DNA from: Massilia pinisoli | Lineage (GTDB): Bacteria > Pseudomonadota > Gammaproteobacteria > Burkholderiales > Burkholderiaceae_D | Length of the DNA stretch: 64,000 bases | Direction of reading: 5' to 3' | Assembly: GCF_024753285.1 (NCBI RefSeq) | Contig: NZ_JANUGW010000010.1 | Coordinates: 145,050-209,049 of the forward strand | Shown here: piece by piece, positions 1-8,340 of the stretch | How positions within the stretch are numbered: the first letter of the stretch is position 1 | Layout of the letters: every line of letters begins with the position of its first letter | Position numbers and translations under genes: made by a program | Notes under the pieces: model-generated | Told to the model about the DNA's origin: nothing | The model's input: only the letters and a program-made list of their open reading frames with translations | Databases searched by the model: none

Positions 1-893
1 CGCAGCGCACGTGCCGCCGTGCCATCCGGTAAGAAGGAAGCGAAGCCGACGGTATCGAGCGGACCGACGATCAAGCGCAGGCGCAAGTCGCGTTGCCAGA
101 CGCGCGCGCCGCTGATCGCCGTCGTGCCGAGGGTCGCGTTGGGATGGCCGAGCTTGCTCTGCTGGGGGGCTGGGATCGCATACCAAGCACCAATAAATTG
201 TTCGGCGTGTACAGGCCGGCCGAAATATTCGGACAGGACGCGCGCGATCTGCACCGCGGACACCGGCCGGTGCCGGATCGAGGCGGCGAAATAGCCGATC
301 GTCGCTGCCGGTACGCCACCGATCTCGTGCGCGTGCTTGCGTGTGCGCGGGCCTCGGTTGCCGAAACCCGCCAAGTCAAGCAGCAACGGCAGAAAGTCAT
401 CCTCGTCCCGGTTCTCACAGCGCAATGCGAGCCGGTATTTTTTCCAGGCGCCATAAAACAGGGCGAGCGAGCGGTTCGACAACGCGTCGAGGAAGGCACG
501 CGGTCCATTGTCTTTGTGATGCAACTCATGTTCCGCAATGCGCTCGGTGTAATGTGCCGGCAGCACGCCGTTACCGCTCAGCAGGCCCATGAAAGCGGGC
601 CTGACGCGGATGTATTGCAGCGTCGAATGTTGCACTGCCGTGGCCAACGCAGGCGCGTCGTGCGCCAACTCGCGCGGTTCGGTGGCGATCGCCTCCAGTT
701 GGCTCGCGGGGAAACCCAGCGAGGTCGAATTCTCGAAGCGCAGGAAACAATTGACCACGTCCGCCTGCTCGACGCCGCGGCGCCGCAGCCAGCGTTCGAG
801 AATGCGCACCGCCTGGAAGTAATCGAAGCGATAAGGCTCCTCGAACAGGCGCTTGATTACAGGAGGTTCAATTCGCCGCTTCTCGGTAGGCAT
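1..893 (-). CDS. tssG: TssG, type VI secretion baseplate subunit (partial)
   Basis: Baseplate wedge protein of the type VI secretion system, expected to act in the cytoplasm with TssE, TssF and TssK. Reading the minus strand from the ATG at 893 gives an open frame to the window edge, about 297 codons, so the C-terminus is missing. The hallmark LLSGNGVLPAHYTE segment of the TssG family is present around residue 105, and the N-terminus runs PYRFDYFQAVRILE, also typical. The start lies 37 bases inside the end of tssF, which suggests translational coupling. The family call is firm. Confidence 0.93.
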   Translation of the reverse strand, partial: MPTEKRRIEPPVIKRLFEEPYRFDYFQAVRILERWLRRRGVEQADVVNCFLRFENSTSLGFPASQLEAIATEPRELAHDAPALATAVQHSTLQYIRVRPAFMGLLSGNGVLPAHYTERIAEHELHHKDNGPRAFLDALSNRSLALFYGAWKKYRLALRCENRDEDDFLPLLLDLAGFGNRGPRTRKHAHEIGGVPAATIGYFAASIRHRPVSAVQIARVLSEYFGRPVHAEQFIGAWYAIPAPQQSKLGHPNATLGTTAISGARVWQRDLRLRLIVGPLDTVGFASFLPDGTAARAL

Positions 894-2698
894 GTGAATA
901 AGGCTTCCCCGCTTTTGTTGGAGACGATCACCAACTGGGTAAAACTGTTGGCGTGCACGTACAGCGCAAGAAAGCGTTCGATGAGTTGGCCGAATGCATG
1001 GATACCGCTGCCGACGAAGGCGTCCTCGTCGACCGCCAGCCGAACTTCGACACCCCGCACCAGGCACGGAAACGGATTGCCGGGCAACCAGGCGGTGATT
1101 GCTCGCTGGCTGAGCCCGGCGATACCGCCGATCTGGCGTTGCGAGGACGGCGAACGCGGCAAGTCGTACAGCGCCAGCGTTTCGCGCAAGGCGTCGGCGC
1201 CGCCGGCGCTCAGCGACAAGTGATTCAGCGCCAGCAGAGAGATCAGGCGCCATCGGACGTTATAGCCGCGCTCGAAGTGGTAAGCCGTCGTCGGCTTGCG
1301 CAAAAAGCTGATCGAACACAAGTTTGAACCGCCTTCGAGGAACAAATCGCCGCCGCGCTGGCCATATGGAAGCAGGGACGGCAAGTCCCGATTGGTGCAA
1401 GTCAGTTCGACGTTCAGCGTGCTGGTCTCGACCTCGGCTGGATCGAAGTCGATGTCGACGATGGTGATCTGTGTCTCGAAGCCGGGGCTTTTGTCGGCGA
1501 GTGTGTCGTCGTGCCGCAATGCCCAGTAATGACCGTTGTGTTCCGGCTCCTGCGCGTGCTTGAGCGAATAAAAGGGGCGGAATTCGACGATCGATTCGCC
1601 TTGCGGCGTCTGGCGTACGAGGTTGACGGATTCGATCGCATAGACCTTGTAGGCGAAGGCGCGGCGCGCATCGGCCAGCACGGGGTAGCTGGCGTTGGCG
1701 TGCGTCAGACGAATCGGCTCGCCACGCTGGCGGAACAGATTCACGACCGGCGTACAGCCGAGCACGACATTGTTGGTGCTGAGCGTGCCCAGCATGCGTG
1801 CCAGGTTCGAGTCCGAGCGGATGCCGGACAATACGAGATGCAGGGTGAGCGTACGCGTGTCAGGCGGCAGGACAGCGGTCAGCGTGCCAAGATCGATGTC
1901 GAAAAAATTGAACTTCTCGGGAAAGCAAAAGTATTCGGTCAACAAACGATAGGCGGTGTGCGAGCGCGCCGGAAAATCGATCAGCGCCTCGTTGTCGTCG
2001 AAGCCGGCCGGGCTGAGCGGGATGGTGTCGAGCTTTACCCAGCGTCCATCGCGCTCGCCCTCGACGTAGGCATCGATGCATCGCATGAACAGCGTATCGC
2101 GCAACGCCGCACAGAATGAAGGCTCGCCATCGATGAAGACGCGCAGCTTCGGTAGCGAAAAACTGTGTAGTGCGAGCTGTCCCGCGGTCGAGTTGATCGT
2201 GATGTCGACCCCGGCACCGGCGCCGGCAGGCAGGCGCACGGCATCCGGCGCCTGGACGATGGCCTCGAAGCGGGCGTGCGAAATCGCCACCTGCGCGATC
2301 GTGACCGGGTAGACGGTTCGAAAGCTGCAGGGCGCGCCACGGATCGCCCGTGTGTTGAGCTTGGTGCCGCGTGCGATGACGCAGGACGTGGGCTGCTGCT
2401 CGGTGCCGCCGATGTCCATGCGCGCGATCGAGCACGAGGGAAAGGGGCGGACGTAGTGTGGATACAGGACTTCGAACAGCGCTTCCGTGAATTCCGGGTA
2501 ATCGTCGTCGAGGCGCTTGGCGATGCGTGCATTGAGCAGGGCGAACGACTCGATCATGCGTTCGATGTGCGGATCCTCGCATACTTCGCCACTGATCAAG
2601 AGTCGGCCGGCGATTTTCGGATAACGCTCGGCGAAATCGCGCAGGTGACGCCGAAGATAGCCCAGTTCCTGCTCGTAGTAAGGAAGTAATTGTTCCAA
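857..2698 (-). CDS. tssF: TssF, type VI secretion baseplate subunit
   Basis: Baseplate wedge component (VasA/ImpG family), 613 residues, a normal family length. The N-terminus LLPYYEQELGYLRRHLRDFA and the following FAERYPKIAGRL segment are diagnostic. The predicted start is a TTG at 2698, three bases after the tssE stop; an in-frame CTG lies just upstream and no ATG is better placed. The gene overlaps the start of tssG by 37 bases, so tssE, tssF and tssG look like one operon. The unusual start codon is the only oddity. Confidence 0.95.
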   Translation of the reverse strand: MEQLLPYYEQELGYLRRHLRDFAERYPKIAGRLLISGEVCEDPHIERMIESFALLNARIAKRLDDDYPEFTEALFEVLYPHYVRPFPSCSIARMDIGGTEQQPTSCVIARGTKLNTRAIRGAPCSFRTVYPVTIAQVAISHARFEAIVQAPDAVRLPAGAGAGVDITINSTAGQLALHSFSLPKLRVFIDGEPSFCAALRDTLFMRCIDAYVEGERDGRWVKLDTIPLSPAGFDDNEALIDFPARSHTAYRLLTEYFCFPEKFNFFDIDLGTLTAVLPPDTRTLTLHLVLSGIRSDSNLARMLGTLSTNNVVLGCTPVVNLFRQRGEPIRLTHANASYPVLADARRAFAYKVYAIESVNLVRQTPQGESIVEFRPFYSLKHAQEPEHNGHYWALRHDDTLADKSPGFETQITIVDIDFDPAEVETSTLNVELTCTNRDLPSLLPYGQRGGDLFLEGGSNLCSISFLRKPTTAYHFERGYNVRWRLISLLALNHLSLSAGGADALRETLALYDLPRSPSSQRQIGGIAGLSQRAITAWLPGNPFPCLVRGVEVRLAVDEDAFVGSGIHAFGQLIERFLALYVHANSFTQLVIVSNKSGEALFTCLPRSGELNLL

Positions 2699-2700
2699 GC

Positions 2701-3207
2701 TCAGGTTCCCACACGCGTCGACGTCGAAACGGCCCGGCCCGTCTTGCTGATGCTGTAGTGCAGGGACGATGGCTGCAATACCGCATCGAAGTTCACGGCT
2801 TCGTGTGAGGTGCTGGCGACGAGCGTTGCGGTGATTGAAAAGTTCAGACGGTTGACGATCTCGTCGTCTGCGTCGAGCGAGGCTTTGGCATTGCGCAAAC
2901 GTGGTTCATGGAGCTCGATTGCTTTTTCCAGGCAGGCGCAAATGTAGGCGCGGTCGGCGGGGCTGGACAGCGAGCGGGCAGCGAAATCGTTGAGACCGTA
3001 ACTGACCACCGAGCGGCTGCATTCCGGATAGGCTTTCAACAGATCGTCGGGCAGCGCCGAACGAGTATTCAGCAACGCCTCGAGGTCGCGCGCGACCATA
3101 TCCTTGAGCTCTTCGAGCGAGAGGCGCGAGAGCGCGGCATCGCCCGTTGCGCCGCGTACCGGCACACCGAGCAGGCGATCAAACAGTCCAGGCGTGAAAC
3201 CCCGCAT
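2701..3207 (-). CDS. tssE: TssE, type VI secretion gp25-like baseplate protein
   Basis: Baseplate protein of the phage T4 gp25 family, 168 residues. The start is the ATG at 3207, chosen because a strong GGAGGGG ribosome binding site lies directly upstream; longer readings add a poorly conserved leader. Family features seen are the N-terminal FDRLLG segment, VVSYGLNDF in the middle, the I..FEPRL-like EKAIELHEPRL and a closing hydrophobic strand. It is the first gene of the minus-strand tssE-tssF-tssG group and is divergent from tssK, with about 207 bases between them for shared promoters. Confidence 0.9.
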   Translation of the reverse strand: MRGFTPGLFDRLLGVPVRGATGDAALSRLSLEELKDMVARDLEALLNTRSALPDDLLKAYPECSRSVVSYGLNDFAARSLSSPADRAYICACLEKAIELHEPRLRNAKASLDADDEIVNRLNFSITATLVASTSHEAVNFDAVLQPSSLHYSISKTGRAVSTSTRVGT

Positions 3208-3414
3208 CGTCCCCTCCCCGCGCCGGTGGCAAACATTCCAAAGCGAAATATTTGCATAGACCGCGCCGAAAAAACAGCGAAGTATTAGCAGGCAAGCGCA
3301 CCTGTTGAGCGACCGCAATCCTGCACGTTGTTGGGGTATAAACGCATGTCGGAAGGACTAATGTTTGCTGCTGGCGCTGAAGACCTTAAGACATGATTCG
3401 GAGAGGAGAGCGGC

Positions 3415-4746
3415 ATGAGCGGAAAGATATTGTGGGGCGAAGGCCTGCTATTGCGTCCGCAACATTTCCAGCGCCAGGACCAGTATCACGAACACCGCTT
3501 GCACAAGACGATCCACACGCTGCAACCCTATGCCTGGGGTGTGGAAAAGCTGGACGTCGACCGCGATGCGCTGGCCAGCAATGTGCTGCGCATCCTCGCA
3601 TTGTCGCTGCGTTTCCAGGATGGAGAATGGGTCGACGCGCCCGCCAGCGATGAGCTGCCGGCCAGCATCGACCTGAGCCAACTGCCGCAGGGACAACAGC
3701 AGGTGACGTATTACGCCGCGCTACCCGCGCTGAAACCCTTCGGCGGCAATGTCGGCCAGGCAGGCACTGCGACGCGCTTCGTACAAGCCAACCACGATAC
3801 GCCAGACCTCTACACCAAGGCCGCGAATGTGCAGATGGCTTGCCTGACCACGGCGGTACGCCTGATCTCCGAATTCGAACCGCGCGATGCCTACTTGACC
3901 TTTCCCTTGCTGCGCCTGCGCCGCACCGGGGCCGCGGGTTTCGAATTGGACGGCAGCTTCGTGCCGCCCAGCCTGTCCGTGGGGACGACGTCGGCCCTTG
4001 CCCTGCAACTCCGCCGCTTGCTGGATGCCTTGCAGGCCAAGGTCGGCGCCTTGATCGGGCACCAGCGCGAGCCGAGCCGCAACGTGATCGAATTCCGTAC
4101 CGGCGACATGTCGTCGTTCTGGCTGTTGCACACGGCCAGCAGCGCCTGCGCCACGCTCAACCATTACGCACAGCATCCGGGCGCGCATCCCGAGCGCTTG
4201 TACGAGCAATTGCTCGGGGTGGCCGGCAGCCTGATGACGTTTTCCAAAAGCTGGACCCTGGCTGATTTGCCGCTCTATCAGCATGCCGATCCTGGTCCCG
4301 GTTTTGTCAAATTGCACGGCATCATTCGCGACCTGCTGGATACCGTGATCTCTTCCAAATACTTCGCCATCGCGCTCAGTGAAACGCGGCCGTCCTATTA
4401 TCACGGCATGCTCGACTCCGGCAAGATCGACGACAAGACCACCTTATATATCGCGGTCTCGGCCGACCTTCCCGCACTCGAACTGGTCGATGCGGTACCG
4501 CTGCGTTTTAAAATCGGCGCCCCGGACGACGTCGAGAAATGCGTGCTGGCCGCCCTGCCTGGCGTGCGCCTGCAATACACGCCGCAATTGCCGGCCGCGG
4601 TGCCGGTGCGGCCCGACACCTGGTACTTCATGCTGGAAGGGAAGGGGCAGATGTACGAACGCATGCTGCAGGCGCAATCCGTTTCGATTTATGTCCCGTC
4701 CGGGATCAAGGAACTCAAGCTGGAATTGATCGCCGTCGTGTCATGA
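3415..4746 (+). CDS. tssK: TssK, type VI secretion baseplate subunit
   Basis: Trimeric baseplate protein that links the TssE/F/G wedges to the membrane complex. It has 443 residues, the usual length. The N-terminus KILWGEGLLLRPQHFQRQD is characteristic (WxEGMlLxPQHFQqqD in the family), and the C-terminal half contains FSKSWTLADLPLYQH and WYFMLEGKG. A GAGAGGAGAG ribosome binding site precedes the ATG. It is transcribed away from tssE. TssL and TssM are not downstream here; the next gene is convergent and unrelated, so the plus-strand T6SS unit appears to be tssK alone. Confidence 0.95.
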   Translation: MSGKILWGEGLLLRPQHFQRQDQYHEHRLHKTIHTLQPYAWGVEKLDVDRDALASNVLRILALSLRFQDGEWVDAPASDELPASIDLSQLPQGQQQVTYYAALPALKPFGGNVGQAGTATRFVQANHDTPDLYTKAANVQMACLTTAVRLISEFEPRDAYLTFPLLRLRRTGAAGFELDGSFVPPSLSVGTTSALALQLRRLLDALQAKVGALIGHQREPSRNVIEFRTGDMSSFWLLHTASSACATLNHYAQHPGAHPERLYEQLLGVAGSLMTFSKSWTLADLPLYQHADPGPGFVKLHGIIRDLLDTVISSKYFAIALSETRPSYYHGMLDSGKIDDKTTLYIAVSADLPALELVDAVPLRFKIGAPDDVEKCVLAALPGVRLQYTPQLPAAVPVRPDTWYFMLEGKGQMYERMLQAQSVSIYVPSGIKELKLELIAVVS

Positions 4747-4755
4747 TTGAGATAG

Positions 4756-6237
4756 TCAATTCACGCGCGCCAGGTTTGCTGGCCGGTCCGTTGCGCGCGC
4801 GTTTGTGAAGCCGGCAAGCGCGACACAACGTCGCGCCAGGATCGCGGTGGGATCGAGAAGGACAACCGTTCTCCCTGCAACGTCGAACGCCGCGTGTTCC
4901 GGCAGCACCAACGGAAGTTCGGTGCACCCGAGGATCACGACGCTGGCGCCGCGCCGCACGAGATGCTCCAGCGCCATCAAGAGCGACTGTTTGCAGCGGC
5001 CTTCCGTGTAGCCTGCCTTGACGCCCTGGCTGCCGTAAATCGCATCCATGACCTCTGCCTGGTGCGCGTCGTCCGGCACGATGACGTTGAACGGACTGCC
5101 GCGCGCCGCGTCGTGGTAGACCCGGCTGGCGATGGTCCCGGACGTCGCCAGCAAGCCGACGGTGTCATGTCCCTGGCAATACGTGGCGATGTGCCGCACG
5201 GTCTCCGTCAGCATGTTGACGATGGGTGTCGCCAGATTGGGCTGGATCCGTTCGACGTAGGCATGCGCCGTATTGCACGGCATCGCCACGGCGCTGGCGC
5301 CGTTGGCTTCCAGCCGCTTGCACGCCGAATACAGCGCAAGCGTCGGGTCCGTGCCGTTGGCGACCAGGTTGGCCGTGCGGTCCGGTATCTGCGGATTGTG
5401 GTCGACGATGAGCCGGATATGGTCCTGGTCACGTTCCGCCGCGGTATGTCGAACGATCTTCTGCATGAAATCGACCGTTGCCGCCGGGCCGATGCCGCCG
5501 ACGATGCCGAGCTTGAACGTGCGGGCATGGTGCGGTGCCGGATGGGTCAACGCAAAGTCGACATACACCTGGTGGGTGTCCACGATGGGCAGCCCGCGCT
5601 GTGCCAACAGGTGGGCGACCGCCGCGACTTCGCTCGTCCCCGGGACGATGACCTCGGCGCCTTGCCGCAACAGTTCTTCGCAGGCGCGCTGCAGTTTGTC
5701 GATGGCGCCATGCGTATGTCCTGCCATCAGGCCTCGTTCGCCGTAGACCGCGGACGCAACGACCTGTTCGTGCGTGTCGTGCGACACGTACGCCAGGGTC
5801 TGGCCAGGGAAATAGCGCTCGAACAGGCGATGTTCGCGGACATAGCGGGTGCACAGGATGCCGAGATGACGGGGACGTCCGATCTCGTCGATATGGCGTG
5901 CCAGCGCGTCCATCACGTTCACGATCGGCACTTCCACCTCGGCTTGAAGTGCGTCGATGCAGGTATGGCTCATGAAGCAGGGCAGCAGCACGCCATCGGC
6001 GCGGGCCAGCGCGCCCAGCGTGTCGTAGAGATAGAGTTCGCGCCCGCCCAGGTCGGCGGGCTCGGTGTGGTGGCCGTCAGGCCGCTGGTAGCCGTGTTGT
6101 TCCAGCGTCAGGCGATAGCGATCGGTCTCGCCGCGCATTGACAGGGCCTTGACCAGTTTGCTGTAGAGATCAGCACCGGCAAGGCGGCCGAGCCCACCGA
6201 CGACGGCCAGGTGGCGTGAATGAAAATCAGGTGTCAT
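4756..6237 (-). CDS. Two-domain aspartate/glutamate racemase family protein
   Basis: 493 residues made of two tandem Asp/Glu racemase-type domains of about 230 residues each. The second domain starts near FKLGIVGGIGPAATVDFM and has both expected cysteines, in AMPCNTAHAY and ILGCTELPLV. The first domain starts at LAVVGGLGRLAG, has LLPCFMSHTCID, but reads VPGTSEVAAV where the second catalytic cysteine is expected. The first domain therefore looks catalytically degenerate. The start at 6237 was chosen because it begins directly at the domain. A LysR regulator is divergent, 117 bases away, and may control it. The substrate is not known; amino-acid racemase is the family inference. Confidence 0.85.
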   Translation of the reverse strand: MTPDFHSRHLAVVGGLGRLAGADLYSKLVKALSMRGETDRYRLTLEQHGYQRPDGHHTEPADLGGRELYLYDTLGALARADGVLLPCFMSHTCIDALQAEVEVPIVNVMDALARHIDEIGRPRHLGILCTRYVREHRLFERYFPGQTLAYVSHDTHEQVVASAVYGERGLMAGHTHGAIDKLQRACEELLRQGAEVIVPGTSEVAAVAHLLAQRGLPIVDTHQVYVDFALTHPAPHHARTFKLGIVGGIGPAATVDFMQKIVRHTAAERDQDHIRLIVDHNPQIPDRTANLVANGTDPTLALYSACKRLEANGASAVAMPCNTAHAYVERIQPNLATPIVNMLTETVRHIATYCQGHDTVGLLATSGTIASRVYHDAARGSPFNVIVPDDAHQAEVMDAIYGSQGVKAGYTEGRCKQSLLMALEHLVRRGASVVILGCTELPLVLPEHAAFDVAGRTVVLLDPTAILARRCVALAGFTNARATDRPANLARVN

Positions 6238-6327
6238 GCCACGACGATACCGAACTGCCCGGCGACGATTATGCAATTCGGCGATGGCCCTATGCCTGCC
6301 ACGCATACTTGCGTACCTACACGAGCC

Positions 6328-6333
6328 TATAAT
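6328..6333 (+). promoter_or_regulatory. Perfect TATAAT -10 element before the LysR gene
   Basis: A perfect TATAAT sits 21 bases before the LysR start codon in the divergent racemase/LysR spacer. No convincing -35 box is visible at 17-base spacing, which is common for LysR-type promoters. The position would give a leader of roughly 15 bases. Confidence 0.4.
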
Positions 6334-6354
6334 TCCATGAACCCCGGGGGATCC

Positions 6355-7248
6355 ATGGATATCAAATGGCTGGAAGACTTTCTGAGCCTCGTACAAACGC
6401 GCAATTTTTCCAGATCGGCGCAGGACCGTCACGTCACGCAGTCAGCCTTGAGCCGGCGCATTCAAGCGCTGGAGGCCTGGGTCGGCGCCGACCTGGTCGA
6501 CCGCAGCACGTATCCACTCGCCCTGACACCCGCCGGCAAACTCTTCAGCGCTTCGGCAACGGAAGCCATGCGACTGCTGAACGACACGCGCGCGATGTTG
6601 CGCGTGAAGGAGACCGGTGACGACGTGTTGCGCGTCTCGGCAGGCCATGCGCTTTCCCTGAATTTTTTCCCGAACTGGTTGAATTCCATACAGGCCTGGT
6701 ACGGACCGTTGCGCGCTCGCATCCTGCCCGCGAACGTTCACGATGCCGTGCTTGCCCTGGTCGAGGGCAACTGCGACCTGCTGTTGTGTTATCACCATGC
6801 GGAGCTGCCGGTCGAGCTCGATCCGAAACGCTTCGAGTATCGGGTCGTGGGCGTCGAGACCCTCATGCCCGTGTCGATCGCAAACCGGGCGGGCTCCGCC
6901 GCATTTGCCCTGCCGGGCAGTAAAACGGCACCTCTGCCCTACCTTGCCTTTACCGCAACGTCGTACTTCGGCCGGGCGGTGCGCAATATCCAGTCCCGTG
7001 TCGACCAGCCGGCCTGCCTGCAGACTTGCCAGGAAAGCGATCTGGCGGAGTTATTGAAAACGATGGCGCTTGCCGGCCAGGGACTCGCATGGCTCCCCGA
7101 CAGCTGCATCGCGGCCGAACTGGCGGAAGGCAGGCTCGTACGCGCGGGCGGCGACTTGTGGACGATGCGCCTCGAGATACGCCTGTTCCGCGCCATCGAC
7201 CATCGCAAGCCCGTGCTGGACAAATTGTGGGACAACCTCGGGCGATGA
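6355..7248 (+). CDS. LysR-family transcriptional regulator
   Basis: 297 residues. The N-terminal winged helix-turn-helix is clear: WLEDFLSLVQTRNFSRSAQ followed by VTQSALSRRIQALEAWVG. A LysR substrate-binding domain makes up the rest. The ATG at 6355 is preceded by a GGGGGA ribosome binding site; an upstream in-frame ATG gives a longer, unconserved start. It is divergent from the two-domain racemase, the classical arrangement in which a LysR protein controls its neighbour, so an amino-acid-related ligand is plausible but only inferred. Its stop overlaps the next ATG (ATGA), so it is co-translated with the YceI-like lipoprotein. Confidence 0.92.
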   Translation: MDIKWLEDFLSLVQTRNFSRSAQDRHVTQSALSRRIQALEAWVGADLVDRSTYPLALTPAGKLFSASATEAMRLLNDTRAMLRVKETGDDVLRVSAGHALSLNFFPNWLNSIQAWYGPLRARILPANVHDAVLALVEGNCDLLLCYHHAELPVELDPKRFEYRVVGVETLMPVSIANRAGSAAFALPGSKTAPLPYLAFTATSYFGRAVRNIQSRVDQPACLQTCQESDLAELLKTMALAGQGLAWLPDSCIAAELAEGRLVRAGGDLWTMRLEIRLFRAIDHRKPVLDKLWDNLGR

Positions 7249-7910
7249 AGCGCATCGTCCCCCTGTTGTTGTTGCTGGCCTCCTGCGGACAGCCGCCCGT
7301 GCCGCCGGCGCCCGGTCCCGCAACCGAATTCGCTTCCCGCCTCGCTTCCTATCGCGCGGTCGCGGCGTCGGGCGCGGCCGTCTACGCGGTCGACCCGGGC
7401 GCCTCGCTCATCACCGTCACGGTGCGCCGCGCGGGGCTGGTGGCGCGGCTCGGGCATGAGCACGTGGTGGCGAGCCACACGCTGGCGGGCTATGCCGCGC
7501 CCGGCCTGGGGCGCGCCGACCTGGCGTTCCGTCTCGACGAGCTGACCGTCGACGAGCCGCACCTGTTGCGTGACGCGGGCATCGCGACGCAACCGTCGCC
7601 GGAGGCAGTGGCGGGCACGCGCAGCAACATGCTCGGCCCTGTGCTCGACGCGCAGCGTTATCCGGTGGTGAACCTGCACGTGGAACGGCCGGGCGACGGC
7701 GGGCTGCACGTCGCCGTCACGCTGCACGGCGTCACGCGCCGCCTGGATCTGCCGGCCGCGGTGCAGGTCGACGCGGCAACGATCGTTGCGGACGGTACGG
7801 CACGTTTGAAGCAGACGGATTTCGGCATCACGCCGTTCTCGGTCGGCGCAGGGCTGCTGGCGGTGGGGGATGAGTTGGAGGTGCGCTACCGCATCGTCGC
7901 GCGGCGCTGA
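7245..7910 (+). CDS. YceI-like lipoprotein
   Basis: 221 residues with a lipoprotein signal (LLLLLASCGQ, lipobox cysteine near residue 14). The body has YceI-like features: YAVDPGASLITVTVRRAG at the start, VARLGHEH, then paired beta strands ending in the family-like LKQTDFGITPF near the C-terminus. YceI proteins are lipocalin-like barrels that bind isoprenoid or other amphiphilic ligands in the periplasm; the ligand here is unknown. The start overlaps the LysR stop by four bases. It differs from short soluble YceI by being lipid-anchored. Confidence 0.8.
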   Translation: MKRIVPLLLLLASCGQPPVPPAPGPATEFASRLASYRAVAASGAAVYAVDPGASLITVTVRRAGLVARLGHEHVVASHTLAGYAAPGLGRADLAFRLDELTVDEPHLLRDAGIATQPSPEAVAGTRSNMLGPVLDAQRYPVVNLHVERPGDGGLHVAVTLHGVTRRLDLPAAVQVDAATIVADGTARLKQTDFGITPFSVGAGLLAVGDELEVRYRIVARR

Positions 7911-7953
7911 GAGCCGCCCGGCCATCCGTAGCGGCATTGCAGAGAAAAAGCGT

Positions 7954-8292
7954 TCAGTGCTTGCCCGACAATTTAGCTGTCGCTTCGTTGTAGTGGGCTT
8001 CCATCTCGACCAGCATGCTGCGGGCCTGGACAAGCTGGGTTTGCAGGCGCGTGCGCTCCAGCTCTCGTTGCATATCGGAGAGTTCGGCGATCTCTTGCGG
8101 TGCCCAGGTCCATTCTCCGGCTTTACCAGTCGCCTTGCTGCGCGTACACACGCGTCCGTTCAAGACGGCACCCTCCGAAAATTTCTGGTCCTGATAAAAG
8201 CAATAGCCACTCCCGTCATGCGCCCAGACATTGCTCGAGGGGACGGCGAAACTGGCCGCCAATGCGGCGGCCATGATGAGCATCGATTTCAT
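7954..8292 (-). CDS. DUF1496-like secreted protein
   Basis: 112 residues with a signal peptide (MLIMAAALAASFAVPSSNVWA). The mature N-terminus reads YCFYQDQKFSEGAVLNG followed by RVCTRS, which matches the short Cys-containing DUF1496 pattern (C-x-Y-x-D-x-x-x-S-x-G-A-V). The C-terminal half is a helical, glutamine/glutamate-rich segment that could form a coiled coil. An AAGGA ribosome binding site is present. A terminator separates it from the TonB-dependent receptor upstream on the same strand, so it probably has its own promoter or depends on read-through. Function unknown. Confidence 0.75.
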   Translation of the reverse strand: MKSMLIMAAALAASFAVPSSNVWAHDGSGYCFYQDQKFSEGAVLNGRVCTRSKATGKAGEWTWAPQEIAELSDMQRELERTRLQTQLVQARSMLVEMEAHYNEATAKLSGKH

Positions 8293-8302
8293 TGCATCCT
8301 TT

Positions 8303-8331
8303 AAAAAAAACGGCCCCGGAGTCCGGGGCCG
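8303..8331 (-). terminator. Rho-independent terminator of the TonB-dependent receptor
   Basis: A perfect 9-bp GC stem (CGGCCCCGG / CCGGGGCCG) with a 3-base loop lies at 8311-8331, followed on the minus strand by eight T residues at 8310-8303. It lies ten bases beyond the receptor stop codon and is a textbook intrinsic terminator. Confidence 0.9.
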
Positions 8332-8340
8332 CGTGTGGCA

